Shown here one piece after another: positions 12,930 through 23,574 of a stretch of DNA of 64,000 nt. The DNA lies in contig JABTTQ020000187.1 in assembly GCA_016081115.2 (NCBI GenBank), forward strand, positions 372,001-436,000, read 5' to 3'. The stretch is from Rehmannia glutinosa (Eukaryota; Streptophyta; Magnoliopsida; Lamiales; Orobanchaceae). The stretch's first letter is position 1. The number at the start of each line of letters is the position of its first letter. The notes beneath the pieces were generated by a model that was given only the letters and a program-made list of their open reading frames with translations, was not told the DNA's origin and did not search any database. The position numbers and the translations under genes are program-made.

Positions 12930-13625
12930 TGTAGGTCCCAAGGGTGTAAGTGTAAGGTTTAGAAGGGGGTTGAATAAACCTTACCAAATTTTCGATTTAG
13001 TCCTTTTAAATCTACGAGTTAATTCTACTGTACGTGTCCTTGATGGACAAAATCGAATTAGTCACTCAAGTAGAGTTAATCTCTCAAATGACTTGAGTTG
13101 TTGATGGAGTAACTCAAATTGTTGGCTACAATTTAACTGTTTGTGGTTTTGGTGGGAAGACTTAACACCCTTAAGTTTGATTAAGCAAAATATTAGAACT
13201 TGTTTAAGTAAATCTCTTGATTTACGTGCAACGGTTCTTTTATAGTTATCTCGACTTGATTGCATTTCCTTGCTTTCCCCAGGTGACTTAGAGTCGCCTT
13301 CCAATCATGGATGACTCTTCTCATCACTTCAACTTGAGACTTGGCTTTTCTTGAGTTGACTTGATCGATGCTCCACTCACCGCATCTCACCGCTTCTCCA
13401 AAGAGAGTTCCCTGTCTACTCTTCTTGCCATACTCACTGCCTGTCTCTGCGGAGTCTTCCTTCAGTCTTCAGTTGTCTTCTTGCATGTTGGGGTGTAGCT
13501 GTTTTGACTTAGCTTGGCCAGCTCTATTCATTATAATGCATTTTACAACAAGAATTGGGGTGCCAACTTTCTATTCTAAGTTTTACATGGCATTCATCAA
13601 AATCTAAACAATAAAATTCCTAACA
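12930..13625 (-). mobile_element. Solo LTR of a related SIRE-type family, inverted within the 3' LTR
   Basis: Read on +, it begins TGTAGGTCCCAAGGGTG and ends ATTCCTAACA. This is the reverse complement of a SIRE-type LTR, compare the host LTR's ends TGTTGGGG...CCTACA. It is flanked by a perfect 5-bp duplication GGTGT (12925-12929 and 13626-13630), and the 5' LTR at about 205-212 shows the empty site GGTGTTAAG. At 696 bp it is less than half the host LTR length, so it is internally deleted or from a shorter subfamily. No internal domain remains, so LTR-LTR recombination left a solo LTR. Confidence 0.93.
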
Positions 13626-13877
13626 GGTGTTAAGTCTTCCGCTGAAAACAAATCACAGTCGAGTTAAGTCTTTAGTCAAAACAGTTGAGTTATTCTATCA
13701 ATGCTCGAGTCAGTCGTTGAGTGACTAACTCTGCTGATTAACTAACTTAGCTGTCCATCAAGGACTCAGCTGTGAAGTATTAACTCTGAATATTTAAAAG
13801 GACTAAATTGAAAAGTTGGTAAGGTTTATTCAACCCCCCCTTCTAAACTTTGCACTCACACCTCTTGGGACCTACAC

Positions 13878-14342
13878 AAGGACAAGAGAGAGCCAAAGGA
13901 GCCGAGCCGGCATAGATCTGAAAAAGATCACGATAGAGATCCACCAAAGTCGGACGGACTGATATTCCAAAACTACACCCCCTTGAACGATCCTAGTCTG
14001 CGCGCCTTGATGGCCATCGAGAACTCAAGGTTGGTGAGGTGGCCAAAGAAAATGAGATGCACTCCAAATAGGCGGAACTCGGATAAATATTGTTATTTCC
14101 ACAAAGACCATGGGCATGACATGGAGGATTGTTTCCAATTGAAAGACGAGATTGAGAGGCTCATTCAATAAGGGTACCTCCAACACTTTAGGGCACAAGG
14201 TGAACCACTTCATAAGCAAGACCCGGCGAGAAAGTCCCGCAGTAGGTCCGAGGAGAGTTACAGGCATGGTCCTGACAAAGGAAAGAGACCCGCAGATCAG
14301 ACACCCCCCACGGGCAAGATAATTTGCCTCGGAAGGGGGTAA
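13878..14342 (+). pseudogene. gag: Tat gag C-terminal fragment with zinc finger
   Basis: The frame is open from the SIRE junction (13878), so the true start is lost. It encodes a basic Lys/Arg/Glu linker, then YTPLNDPSLRALMAIENSRL, then a CHC-type knuckle YCYFHKDHGHDMEDCFQLKD at about 14089-14148. This Cys-x2-His-x4-His-x4-Cys form is usual for Tat gag. A TAA at 14169 follows EIERLIQ, where related proteins continue with a Gly; the frame then runs on (GYLQHFRAQGEP) to 14342. The knuckle would bind element RNA. Truncated by insertion and by a stop. Confidence 0.88.
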
Positions 14343-14469
14343 TACACGTGATAGCCAGGGGACCAACTAACGGGGATTCACAGAGAGCTCAGAAGAGGTA
14401 CGCAAGAGCGTACAAGCTAGAGGTTGCGATAGGCCATTAGGTCAACACGATCCAAGGGCCCTCGATTAC

Positions 14470-14850
14470 TTTTGACCACGAGGATCTTCAAGGATTGGAC
14501 CTGGAGCATAATGACCGCATGGTTATTATGATGGATGTGGGAAATTTTGCCGTGCAAAAGGTCTTGGTGGATAGTGGCAGCTCAGTGGACGTTATATCCC
14601 TGAGTGTGCTAAGGAAGATGGATCTTGGGATAACATCAATCAAGCTAGTGGGGACCCCTCTCACGGGGTTCGGGGGTCATGAGGTTGTACCCCTGGGTAC
14701 AAACGACTTACCCACCTCTCTAGGTGAAGAGCCATGTAGAAAAACTTTCATGATTAAGTATCTGGTGGTGGAGGCGTCTTTTGCTTATAACATAATATTG
14801 GGCAGACCCGGGTTGACCCTATTCAAGCCGTGGTGTCTACTTACCATCTA
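14470..14850 (+). pseudogene. pol: Tat aspartic protease
   Basis: LEHNDRMVIMMDVGNFAVQK precedes LVDSGSSVDVISLSVLRKM, which holds the catalytic DSG motif at about 14569-14577. YNIILGRPGLTLFKPW near 14790 is the conserved flap/LGR segment. The frame is open from about 14450 to a TAA at 14849. This retropepsin-like enzyme would cleave Gag-Pol. Confidence 0.85.
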
Positions 14851-15030
14851 AAAATAAATCCCACAAGGTTTGGAGTGGAAGAAGTCCGGGGGAACCAGCA
14901 GATGGCTAGGGAATGCTACAATTTATCTCTGAAATAGAGCGAAGTAAATAGGGCCACCCCAGGACCCACGAGGCAAGCATGCTTTGGGGAGCCGAGCTCG
15001 AGCAATAAGTCCAAATCGGAAGATTATAGA

Positions 15031-16173
15031 ATGGAGCAAGTGGAAGAGTACCTCGTAGTTCAGTTGGATCCGAGCGACCCAGCAAATACAACGAGGATCG
15101 GGTCGCAAATGACCCCGACCCAAGAGCTCATGATGATTGAATTTCTGAAAAAGAATTACGATGTGTTTGCTTGGGAACCGGCGGACCTGGAGGGAATAGA
15201 CTCGGAAGTCATTGTTCATTGCCTTAACATTGATCCCGTTGTAAAGCCGGTGAAGCAGAAGAAGAGAAATTTTGGGGCAGAAAGGAACAAAATAATAGAG
15301 GCCGAGGTCAGCAAGCTGCTCCAGGCAGGGTACATTGTTGAGGTAGAGTTCACGGATTGGCTCTCTAACATCGTGATTGTGCCAAAAATGGATAGAAGAT
15401 GGAGGATGTGTACCGACTTTACGGATTTGAACAAAGCTTGTCCTAAAGACCCGTACCCACTCTCTCGCATTAACATGTTGGTGGACTCAACTGTCGGGTG
15501 CGCATTGCTAAGTATGATGGATGCGTACCAAGGTTATCATCAGATATCAATGGCTGAGGAGGATAGAGAAAAGACCTCATTTGTAACAGATACCGAGATC
15601 TACTGTTACAAGGTCATGCCATTCGGGCTCAAAAATGCATGAGCCACCTACCAGAGACTTGTCAATATGATGTTCAAAGATCTCATCGGAGTAACCATGG
15701 AGGTATATATGGATGATATATTAGTAAAAAGCGAACAAGAGAATGACCACTTGAACCATCTAGCAGAGTCCTTCGCGGTACTGAGAAAGTACAAAATGAA
15801 ACTCAACCCGACAAAATGCACCTTTGGGGTGAGAGGTGGCAAGTTCTTGGGTTATCTCGTCAACGAACGCGGAATAGAAGCAAATCCCAAAAAAATTAGG
15901 GCAGTTCTCCAGATGGCATCGCCTAGGAGCGTCAAGGAGGTCCAGAAGTTTACAGGAATGGTAGCATCCTTGAACCGTTTCATTTCCAGATCTGGAGATC
16001 GTTGTTTACCCTTCTTCGCTACTCTCAAAAATGTGAAAAATTTCGAGTGGATGGATCAGTGCGAGAAAGCCTTTCAAGAGCTCAAGGCGTACATGACCTC
16101 ACCTCCTTTGCTCGCGAAGCCGATTAAGGGAGAACCCTTTACCTGTATATTGCGGTCTTACCTCATGCAGTGA
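15031..16173 (+). pseudogene. pol: Tat reverse transcriptase (one stop at 15640)
   Basis: RT domains in order: VFAWEPADLEGID (linker), KKRNFGAERNKIIEAEVSKL, then LSNIVIVPKMDRRWRMCTDF and LNKACPKDPYPL. The palm Asp lies in LLSMMDAYQGYHQISM, and VMPFGLKNA follows. A TGA at 15640 interrupts just after LKNA. The frame continues with TYQRLVNMMFKDLIG and the active site EVYMDDILVKS (15700-15735), then GKFLGYLVNERGIEANPKK. Catalytic Asp residues are all kept; only the stop and the frame change near 16170 break it. The gypsy-type RNase H that follows is degenerate. Confidence 0.92.
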
Positions 16174-16500
16174 GCTCGGTGTTGGTAAGGGAGAGCAAGG
16201 GAGTTCACCAACCGATCTACTATGTCAGTAAGGTTCTTCAGGGGGTGGAGAAACGGTACTCTGAGGTCGATAAGTTAGCCTTAGCCTTGATGACCTCAGC
16301 TCGGAAACTCTGACCTTATTTTTAGTCGCATGTGATTATCGTCTTGACCAACCAACCACTAATGCAGATCTTGGGAAAACCGGATCTCACAGCCGCTTGG
16401 TTAAATGGTCAGTGGAGTTAGGGGAATTTGATATCAGGTACCAAGCAAGAACAACCATAAAGGCTCAAGTCCTAACGGATTTTCTGATAGAGATGTCAAA
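16174..16500 (+). pseudogene. pol: Remnant of gypsy-type RNase H / tether
   Basis: After a frame change the sequence reads VSSVLVRESKGVHQPIYYVS and GVEKRYSEVDKLALALM, the usual RT-RNase H tether of plant gypsy elements. Stops lie near 16312 and 16324. It leads to the second, archaeal-type RNase H. In Tat elements this first RNase H is often degenerate because the second supplies the activity. Confidence 0.78.
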
Positions 16501-16957
16501 TCCAATTGAGCCCATCCCAGAGACTTGGATGCTTCATGTCGATGGCTCAGCGGTAGCAGAAGGAGGTGAAGCCGGAGCCAGAATTTTACTGTAGGGTCCA
16601 AATGACCTAGAACTGGAGATCGCATTAAAATTGGAGTTTGGAGTGACTAACAACGAGGCGAAGTACGAAGCCTTGATAGCAGGCATAAAATTGGCCCAAA
16701 AATGTCAAGCAAAGAAGCTAGTGGCCTACACGGATTCACAGTTAGTGGCGATGAAGGTCCAAGGAGAGTATGAAGCCAAAGAAAAGACCATGGTAGCATA
16801 CTTGGAGCAAGTAAAGCAACTAATCGGAAGCTTTGAGCAATTTCAACTTCACCAGGTTCCAAGGGCGGGAAACGAGCGAGCCGATGCATTGGCACAATTT
16901 GCAAGTAGTATCAAAGGGGTCAGCTCCAGAAAAGTGGTCGTCCTAACAGCCGAATAA
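16501..16957 (+). pseudogene. pol: Tat second (archaeal-type) RNase H
   Basis: MLHVDGSAVAEGG carries the first catalytic Asp; NNEAKYEALIAGIKLAQ carries the Glu; AYTDSQLVAMKVQGEY carries the next Asp; NERADALAQFASS carries the last. A TAG at 16592 interrupts after ARILL. The domain is of the kind that plant Tat elements share with archaeal and plant RNase HI, acquired in addition to the gypsy one. All four acidic residues remain visible. Confidence 0.86.
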
Positions 16958-17174
16958 CCCGAGATTGGATCTGAAAAAGACCTGATTGGCATATGCCCCA
17001 CGGCGGGTCTTATGCTCAAGATCTCATGTTCCGAGACCTAGATGGAAGACATAAAAAACTACCTCCTGCAGGTCATTTACCAGACGACCCCTAGAGGCGA
17101 AGCGCCTCCTGGTAAAAACATCCCATTTTTGCATATTTGATGGGAACCTCTATAAGAAATCGGTAACCGGGATC

Positions 17175-18259
17175 ATGCTCAAATGTTTGGCTCCAGAAAG
17201 GGCCGCGTACGTGATGCAAGAGATCCATGAAGGGTGTTGCGAGAATCATTCAGGTGGAAGATCGCTAGCTTTAAAGGTCATGTGCCAGGGTTATTTTTGG
17301 CCAACATTAGTGCAAGACGCTGAGTTTGTCAAAAAATGTGAGAAGTGTCAGCTACACTCGAACCTGTCGCATCAGCCGGCTATACCAATGACCTCAATAC
17401 CCATAACGTGCCCATTTGACCAGTGGGGAATCGACATCTTGGGTCCATTTCCACTAGCCCGGGCACAAAAGAAGTTTATTATCGTTGTTGTTGAGTATTT
17501 TTCTAAGTGGATAGAAGTGGGAGCCTTAGCAAAGATCACAGAAACCGAAGTCATGAACTTCCTGTGGAAGAATATAGTGTGTAGATTTGGAGTACCTCAG
17601 ATCTTGATCTTAGATAATGGAACCCAGTTTCAAGGAAAGAAGATAGTGGCATGGTGTAATGAAATGAAGATCCAGTAGAACTTCACCTCGGTGGGAAACC
17701 CGCAAGCCAATGGGCAAACGGAGGTCGCGAATCGCATAATCCTATAGCACCTAAAGACGCGCCTGGAACAAATGAAGACCTATTGGGTTGATGAGCTCCC
17801 AGGAGTACTATGGGCTTATAGAACGACCCCAAACATGGCTACGAGTGAGATGCCCTTTTGCCTCTTGTACGGTTCGGAAGCAGTGATCCCGGTGAGATCG
17901 GGGAACCCACTCATAGGATCGAGAATTATGATGGAGTTGAGAACCGAGAAAACAGAGCAGCTGATCTGGACCTCATAAAATAAAAGAGAGAACACGCCTA
18001 TGGGAGGATCTTTCTGGAAAAAACCAGATTGATGAACGAGTACAACAAGAGAGTGAAGAAGAGGAGTTTTCAGGTTGGAGACCTCGTCCTGAAAAAAGTT
18101 GAGGTGTCCAAGCACATGGAAAAGTTAGATCCCAATTGGGAAGGCCCGTATAAAGTGTTCCGCGTCTCAGGAAAAGGGGTTTATCGTTTGGAAGACTTGC
18201 AATGCAAGAAGCTCCCTAGGTATTGGAACACTCAGAATCTGCGAAGGTTCTACGCTTAG
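17175..18259 (+). pseudogene. pol: Tat integrase
   Basis: Zinc-binding HHCC: HEGCCENHSGGRSLALKVM, then CEKCQLHS. Core triad: Asp in WGIDILGPF (about 17428), Asp in LILDNGTQF (about 17608), Glu in NGQTEVANR (about 17720). A TAG at 17676 and another at 17744 interrupt the core. The C-terminal part reads MNEYNKRVKKRSFQVGDLVL and NWEGPYKVFRVSGKGVYRLE, a GPY/F module, ending at the stop at 18257. No chromodomain is seen, as expected outside the chromoviruses. All triad residues are kept, so the decay is mostly by stops. Confidence 0.9.
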
Positions 18260-18550
18260 CGCGGATGACCCGCCTTTGTTGATATTTTATTTTGCTTTTT
18301 TATCTAAAAATTAGGGGAGATTTATAACCCCATATTTTGTTAAGAGTTATAGAGATCATGAATTATAAGACCTAAACTTATATAGCTCATTATGAGCATT
18401 TTTTTGTTAGGGATAAAGGGCGCGTGTGCGCGAGTAGATAACCCTCGACCCCCTGTTTTGTTAAACCCCATGGAGATCAAGTTACTGGCTCTCTTAATTA
18501 GAAATCGAAGTGATGTATATACTCATATAGAACGATGTGTCTATGCGAAA
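18260..18550 (+). other. Tat 3' untranslated spacer
   Basis: AT-rich after the pol stop, then GC-richer. I see nothing coding and no clear signal. It leads directly into the tandem array. Confidence 0.6.
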
Positions 18551-19295
18551 ATTAGAGAGGGATCCCAAGAGATCCCCCAACCCACGAGTGAGATCTCAAG
18601 ATCTCATTAACTTTTGCAATAAAAGGGATCTCAAGAGATCCTCCAGCCCAGAAGTGGGATCTCAAGATCTCATTAACTTGTGTGATAGAGAGAGGGATCT
18701 CAAGAGATCCTCCAGCCCATAAGTGAGATCTCAAGATCTCATTAACTTGTGTGATAGAGAGAGGGATCCCAAGTGATCCCCCAACCCATGAGTGAGATCT
18801 CATTAACTTGTGCAATAAAAGAGATCTCAAGAGATCCTCCAGCTCACAAGTGGGATCTCAAGATCTCATTAACTTGTGTGATAGAGAGAGGGATCTCAAG
18901 AGATCCTCCAGCCCATAAGTGGGATCTCAAGATCTCATTAACTTGTGTGATAGAGAGAGGGATCCCAAGTGATCTCCCAACCCACAAGTGAGATCTCAAG
19001 ATCTCATTAACTTGTGCAATAGAAGGGATCTCAAGAGATCCTCCAGCCCACAAGTGGGATCTCAAGATCTCATTAACTTGTGTGATAGAGAGAAGGATCC
19101 CAAGTGATCCCCCAACCCACGAGTGAGATCTCATCTTGAGATCTCATTAACTTGTGCAATAGAGAGAGGGATCCCAAGTGATCCCCCAACTCATAAGTGA
19201 GATCTCAAGATCTCATTAACTTGTGCAGTAAAAGGGATCTCAAGAGATCCCCCAGCCAATAAGTGAGATCTTAAGATCTCACTAACTTAAGCAAG
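18551..19295 (+). repeat. Tandem array, ~11 copies of a ~69-bp unit, in the Tat 3' region
   Basis: Units begin at about 18554, 18623, 18692, 18761, 18820, 18889, 18958, 19023, 19092, 19164 and 19232. Two variants occur: one with GGGATCTCAAGAGATCC and CTCCAGCCCA, the other with GGGATCCCAAGTGATCCC and CCCAACCCA. All share GAGATCTCAAGATCTCATTA and ACTTGTG. Degenerate traces continue to about 19450. Tandem repeats between pol and the 3' LTR are known in Tat elements and are thought to seed satellite DNA. Reading frames through this array are artefacts of the repeat. Confidence 0.92.
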
Positions 19296-19680
19296 AACTG
19301 TGAGATCCCTCAAGGAGGGATCACTCACGGGCGAGATCTCATACACGAAAGAGAAAGAAATCCTAACTCACAAGTGCGGGCTTAGGATCTTGATAACTTT
19401 AAGCAAGAACTATGAGATCTCAAGGACTTGAATAGAATTTACAGTAAAAAAAAGATCTCAAGGGCATAAAAATTAAAGTCGAGCAAATAGAAATAGATCA
19501 CAAGGAACAAGATCTTACTTATAATTGAGCAAGCCATATCATTCTAGAGCAACTGGAGTTGGGGTCCACGCCCTTTACAAAAAAAACCTTATCTCTAAAA
19601 ACATGCCAAAACAAGGGTTCAAAAAGTCTAAGTGAGGCAGGTCATGTGGTGGGCCCCAAAAAGGAAGCAACGTCGAACAA
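19296..19680. other. Degenerate repeat edge and spacer
   Basis: Scattered AGATCTCA and GGATCT words to about 19450, then A-rich unique sequence. No gene recognised. It is the 3' flank of the antisense ORF. Confidence 0.55.
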
Positions 19681-22086
19681 ATCATCTCCCTCATGGGTTT
19701 GATCTTCTCGATGAGATGACCCTTCAACTACGGGTTTGGGGTCCTGAAGAAGGAAGCTGAACTAGTGGCCTTCAAAGTCCTCATTTTCTTCCTCCCCGAG
19801 AGAAGTCTTCTCCCCATTGCTGTCCAACTTAGGGTCCAACTTGCTGAGATCGAAGTCGGCCTTGAACCCACCAAACTTTTGCAGCTGCGAATGGCACTTA
19901 TAGAAGCCCATGACCTCGAACTGGGCAGCCCTTTCCACCACGAGCCTATCAAACACCGGGGAGTTCTTGAAGTCTTTAGCCCCCCCAGCCGAGCTTCCGG
20001 AGACTTTGGAAATACTCAAGAGAATTTAAAGCCTCCTGCTTTCCAGCTTCTTGACCTGCACTAAAGCTCTCCTGACCTTCGAGGGTCAAACGAGCTACCT
20101 CGTCCTGAGATAACTTCAAAGAGGCCTCGGAGTTCCTAGCTCTAAGCTCGAGTTCCACAAGCTTAGCCTCCACCTATTTAATACGCGAATCATAGTCGGC
20201 CTTGGTATTGGCCTCAATGATGGATTTCTCTTTTTTTAGCTTGTGAACTAGAACCTCGGCATCTTGGCACCTGATCCTCCAATGATGGCTCCGCATTGTT
20301 AGATTATGTGCAACATTGGCGGCCTGAAATGGAAAAGAATGCAACATCATAGTGTGCTAAGGACCCAAAGAGATGTATTTTAAAATACAAGTGTAGGAGA
20401 AGGGGATACCCTTATGAGATCATGGGCAGCTATCTCCTCTAGCTTCGTGTCAGGCATGACTCCCAGAATGACTTGATCTCGTGGAACGATTCACCATTGA
20501 TAGAGCTCCAGTGAGTCATCCCCCGCGCAGGTCTTTGTAATGGAACTTTCGGGGGAAATGTTCCACTTGGGAACAACATGGGTACCTGAGAACTCTCTTG
20601 GAGGCCGTGAAGCTTCGGCATAATCCTCCTCATGAGCTCGAGCTAGCTTTTGTTGCCGATCCTCGATCTCACGAATAGCTATAGAGATCTCTTCCTCACT
20701 GGCTCATGATCTTTCTTTCTCTAGCCTTAGAAAAAAGGCTTTTTCTTCGCCGCCGCCGTCGGACCCTTACTCTTGCTAAAAGTGTTGCGGCTACGACTTT
20801 TATTTTTCTTGCTCTTGGATTTCCCCTTATCTTTGGGGACAGAAGAGCCCCCGGCTTTGATGGTCAGAATAGGGGTAGGGTCCTCAGTAGGGGGATCATG
20901 GGGAGAAGAACGGGCCTCGTGAGTAGGCTCAAGAGCTCGTACCTCAGCCGAGGGCACCAAAGACACATCTTGGTGGCTGGGGTCGCTCGAATGAAACGAG
21001 GGAGAAGGCGGAATGTTGAGCCCAAAAGATCTCACAGTGGCAATAAGCTTCTATTTCTGCTCTCTGATGACCTTGGCTACCAGCGAAGCTTTCACAGACA
21101 TACCTGATAGAATACGCAAACATAACCATGAGAAATGACCTAGAAAAAGAATAGCGAGAAAAAAAAGACAAACATAAATAGTTGCATTAACAGAGAGCAA
21201 GAGAAACAAAATATAAATTACCAAGTGATTGGGTTCGGGGAACAACAGCAGGGCTAAGACCCACAGCGGAAAGAACTTCTTCTTTTAAGAGCACTCTTAT
21301 ATCGTAGAGGTAGGTCGTGAGTTTTTTAGAAACAAAATCCTCGGCCCAAGAACACTCACCTAGATCCGAAGTGCGGACCTGAGGCTTCAAAAACCTCCAA
21401 GCTCGAGGGATCCTCCACGGGCGGGCTGGAGGAGCTTCAATAAAAATAAATTTATCTTTCCAGTTGCCAGATGAGGATGGAAGGTGAGTTAAGAACTTGC
21501 TATGGGGTCTTGAGGTCATATAGAAGAATCCGCGATCATTAGTTCGAGCAGACATTGTAATAGAAAACAAAGACCAGAAATGGGCTACGGAGGGGGCAAC
21601 TTTAAAGTGTTTCATGAGTACTATAAAGCCTAAAATCTGTCGAACGGCATTTGGAGAAAATTGGGTAAGACAAAGTCCTAATCGGATAACTATATCCTCT
21701 AAGTCCTGGTGAAGGGGAAAACGCAACCCGACGTCGAGAGTGGCTAAATGAAGCGGTCTATGCATACGGTCGTCTCGGCCTGGGATAATTACTTTATACT
21801 CCGAGGGAATAAAGTAGCGATGGCTTCTTTGGGAGGCTTCACCTTGGCGAACCCTAGATTTTATTAACTTCTAGGAGTCTTGGATCGGGAGATCGGAAGG
21901 GGTCTCCCCTGAACCGGACCTGGAAGGGCTATTTTCCTCGGCTCCCCTAGAGGGTATGATATTTATTGGCAAGGCTTGGAGGGGTCCAGTCACGTCCTCA
22001 GAACTCAAACTCGAGCTGGAACCCGAGCTAGAACCCAACGAAGAACCGTTTAGGGGGTCACTACGGGAGGTTGTTCTAGAGCCCAT
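19681..22086 (-). pseudogene. Tat antisense ORF, 'putative gypsy-type transposase' family, with introns
   Basis: Transcribed opposite to pol. The ATG at 22086 opens a Ser-rich start (MGSRTTSRSDPLNGSS). After a stop near 21871 the frame carries the family domain at about 21830-21250: RYFIPSEYKVIIPG, FPLHQDLEDIVIRLGLCLTQ, FSPNAVRQILGFIVL, FFYMTSRP and PSSSGNWKDKFIF. A consensus intron follows: donor TTG|GTAATT near 21225, acceptor ATCAG|GT near 21110. The next exon has one stop and a Lys/Ser-rich basic run (about 20750). A second acceptor, TTCAG|GCC near 20320, precedes a coiled-coil part (KLVELELRARNSEASLK, about 20150). This matches the antisense genes of Grande/Tat elements. Function unknown. 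Confidence 0.82.
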
Positions 22087-22317
22087 GTCTTATTGATGAA
22101 AAGAATGTTCAAATAAAAAGAGAAAAAGGAGTGGAGCTAGGAGGTACCTTCTATATATTGGAGAAGACGGTCTACGAGAGGAGAGAGGTCGCGAGATCAA
22201 ATAGTAGCCCTGGAAGGAGACAAGCAAGGCGGAGGAATTTCGGGTTCGCGAGATCTCACGAGACCTAATTTTTTACAACAGCGGTAAAAAGTGAATAGGT
22301 AATAGTCATTTTCACCC

Positions 22318-22325
22318 TATATATA
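22318..22325 (-). promoter_or_regulatory. Possible TATA box of the antisense ORF
   Basis: CCCTATATATAGGG is a near-perfect dyad about 230 bp upstream of the antisense ATG. On the minus strand it reads CTATATATAG. A promoter here would explain separate expression of the antisense gene. Inference only. Confidence 0.4.
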
Positions 22326-22407
22326 GGGATGAAATAATGGCATGCAGTAATTAATTAATGGGGAAAAAAACCAAAGGGGCGCGACTCTTGGACTTCTTTT
22401 TATAACA

Positions 22408-22408
22408 A

Positions 22409-22447
<39 letters not shown>
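22408..22447. repeat. (AAT)n microsatellite
   Basis: About thirteen AAT/TAA trinucleotides lie between the antisense ORF promoter region and the 3' LTR. Confidence 0.95.
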
Positions 22448-22448
<1 letters not shown>

Positions 22449-22632
22449 TTACTTATAGAAATTCTATGCTTCTGAGATCCGAGATGGGACTCGATCTCGA
22501 CCTCGAGGTAAAATGCTTAAGTGGCACGACCTATGAACGTGGAATTACCTCAGGTTCACCGCTTTTTCTCCAAACCTTGAGATCCCTCGAGTGATCTCAA
22601 GCCCGCAACAAACCAGTAAACCGGGGGAATAC

Positions 22633-23069
22633 TGATAAGGCAGTGAGGTCCTAAAGCCTTACACATTGAGGTCTAAAAATAGGTCTTGGAGCCCCGTATC
22701 CGACCCAGACTGGGGGAATGGATCCAACCCGAAAATATGGACCATTGATCCCTCTCACAACCAAGTACAACATCACCGTCTAGATGATGACACTTGGCAC
22801 ACTCACATTAGCCAGAGATATCTATAAATATATTGCTACAGTAACTTGATGGTAACTATTCATTCTGTTACTTTTACTATTTATTTTTACATTTACCATC
22901 TTCATACCCCCGTACCTCATGAACTCGATCTGACTTAGGCATCGGAGGGTCTTAGCCGGGACTACCCCCGACTAGCCTGACGCATGTTCATCTATTTCAG
23001 GTCACTTAAGAACTCGAACCCGGTTACCCGAAAGTCCGCGACCCAAAGGTAACTCATTGATCTAAATCA
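22633..23069 (+). repeat. 3' LTR of Tat element
   Basis: A polypurine stretch AAACCGGGGGAATAC (22617-22632) precedes TGATAAGGC at 22633. TATAAATA lies at 22823-22830. The end is set at ...CTAAATCA (23069), giving TGAT...ATCA termini and a length of about 437 bp. The R/U5 part has the GCATCGGAGGGTCTTAGCCGG and CCGACTAGCC words common in Tat LTRs. There is no 5' LTR in the window to confirm the ends, so the right boundary may be off by several bases. Confidence 0.75.
22823..22830 (+). promoter_or_regulatory. TATA box in Tat 3' LTR
   Basis: TATAAATA about 190 bp into the LTR and upstream of the conserved R/U5 words. It is the likely LTR core promoter. Confidence 0.6.
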
Positions 23070-23326
23070 ATTTCATATATATATATATATATATGAAATA
23101 TATCTATATATATAAAGATTCATAATAATTAATAGAACTTTTAAGAGAAATTTGTAAAGAATTACTTTTATGCAAAATGTTAAAAATTTTGTAGAGGGAA
23201 CACTAACATTAAAAAGTGGTGTGCCACTCGATGGAGCAATTACCAACAATGTGGAGGCCCAATTGCACTCTATAATTTGAAGAAATCGGCCCATTAGATC
23301 GTTAAACCCAGATCATGTAGTTCTTA
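23070..23326. other. AT-rich spacer with (AT)n dyad
   Basis: An (AT)n run at 23075-23094 sits in a TTTCATAT...ATATGAAA dyad. The rest shows no gene or recognised repeat. Confidence 0.6.
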
Positions 23327-23574
23327 GGGAAAATGACATAAATACCCCATTTTTCATACCCAATCCCTGCATACTGTCTATTTTCCGCTGAATTTGGACA
23401 AAAATACCATTTTTCACTGAATTTGGACAAAAATACCCATTTTCCGCTGATTTTTGACAAAAATACCCATTTTCTCTGATTTTTTTTTGCGTTGGTTTCT
23501 TTTTTGTTTCTTTGTTGTTTCAAACAAGTTTGTTGTTTCATACCTATTTCATTTATGTTTCTTATATGTTTCAC

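Larger units (their letters stand above)
1..13876 (+). mobile_element. SIRE/Maximus-like Ty1-copia element, 5' end outside window
   Basis: Seen: a 3' LTR starting TGTTGGGG at 11598 and ending CTACA at 13876. Its end matches bases 1-455, which are followed by a primer-binding site, so the window opens inside the 5' LTR. The order is LTR, PBS, gag with a GHYAIDC knuckle, protease, integrase, RT, RNase H, a long second ORF, polypurine tract, LTR. PR-IN-RT-RH order marks Ty1-copia. The ~1.6 kb LTRs and the 4.7 kb extra ORF downstream of pol fit the SIRE/Maximus group, some members of which carry an env-like ORF2. The element abuts a Tat gypsy gag at 13877, so it probably inserted there, but its outer TSD cannot be checked because the left end is missing. 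Many frameshifts make this copy non-coding as written. Confidence 0.9.
11598..13876 (+). repeat. 3' LTR of SIRE-like element, split by a solo LTR
   Basis: Starts TGTTGGGGAAATT and ends GACCTACA. Without the 696-bp insertion and its duplicated 5 bp, the LTR is about 1,578 bp. It contains a TATA box near 12244. The parts flanking the insertion (12720-12929 and 13631-13876) align to bases 1-455. Confidence 0.93.
13877..23069 (+). mobile_element. Tat-clade Ty3-gypsy element, 5' part missing
   Basis: Order seen: gag zinc finger, protease, RT, gypsy RNase H remnant, a second archaeal-like RNase H, integrase, tandem repeats, antisense ORF, polypurine tract, 3' LTR. RT before IN marks Ty3-gypsy. The dual RNase H, the long 3' region with tandem repeats and the antisense ORF with a 'gypsy-type transposase' domain are hallmarks of plant Tat/Grande-like elements. 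The 5' LTR and most of gag are absent because the SIRE-like LTR ends at 13876 inside gag; they may lie left of the SIRE element, beyond the window. Several in-frame stops are present. Confidence 0.9.

Noticed and set aside
18537..19134. Open frames on both strands across the 69-bp array (Pro/Ser/Asp-rich products)
   Set aside because: They arise from the tandem unit having no stop in those frames. There is no start context or homology, and the array is non-coding in Tat elements.
18551..19295. CRISPR-like array
   Set aside because: Units are contiguous with no unique spacers, in plant DNA inside a retroelement.
23318..23326. 9-bp TSD for the MULE arms
   Set aside because: TAGTTCTTA at the left and AATGTTTTA at the right share too few bases to call.
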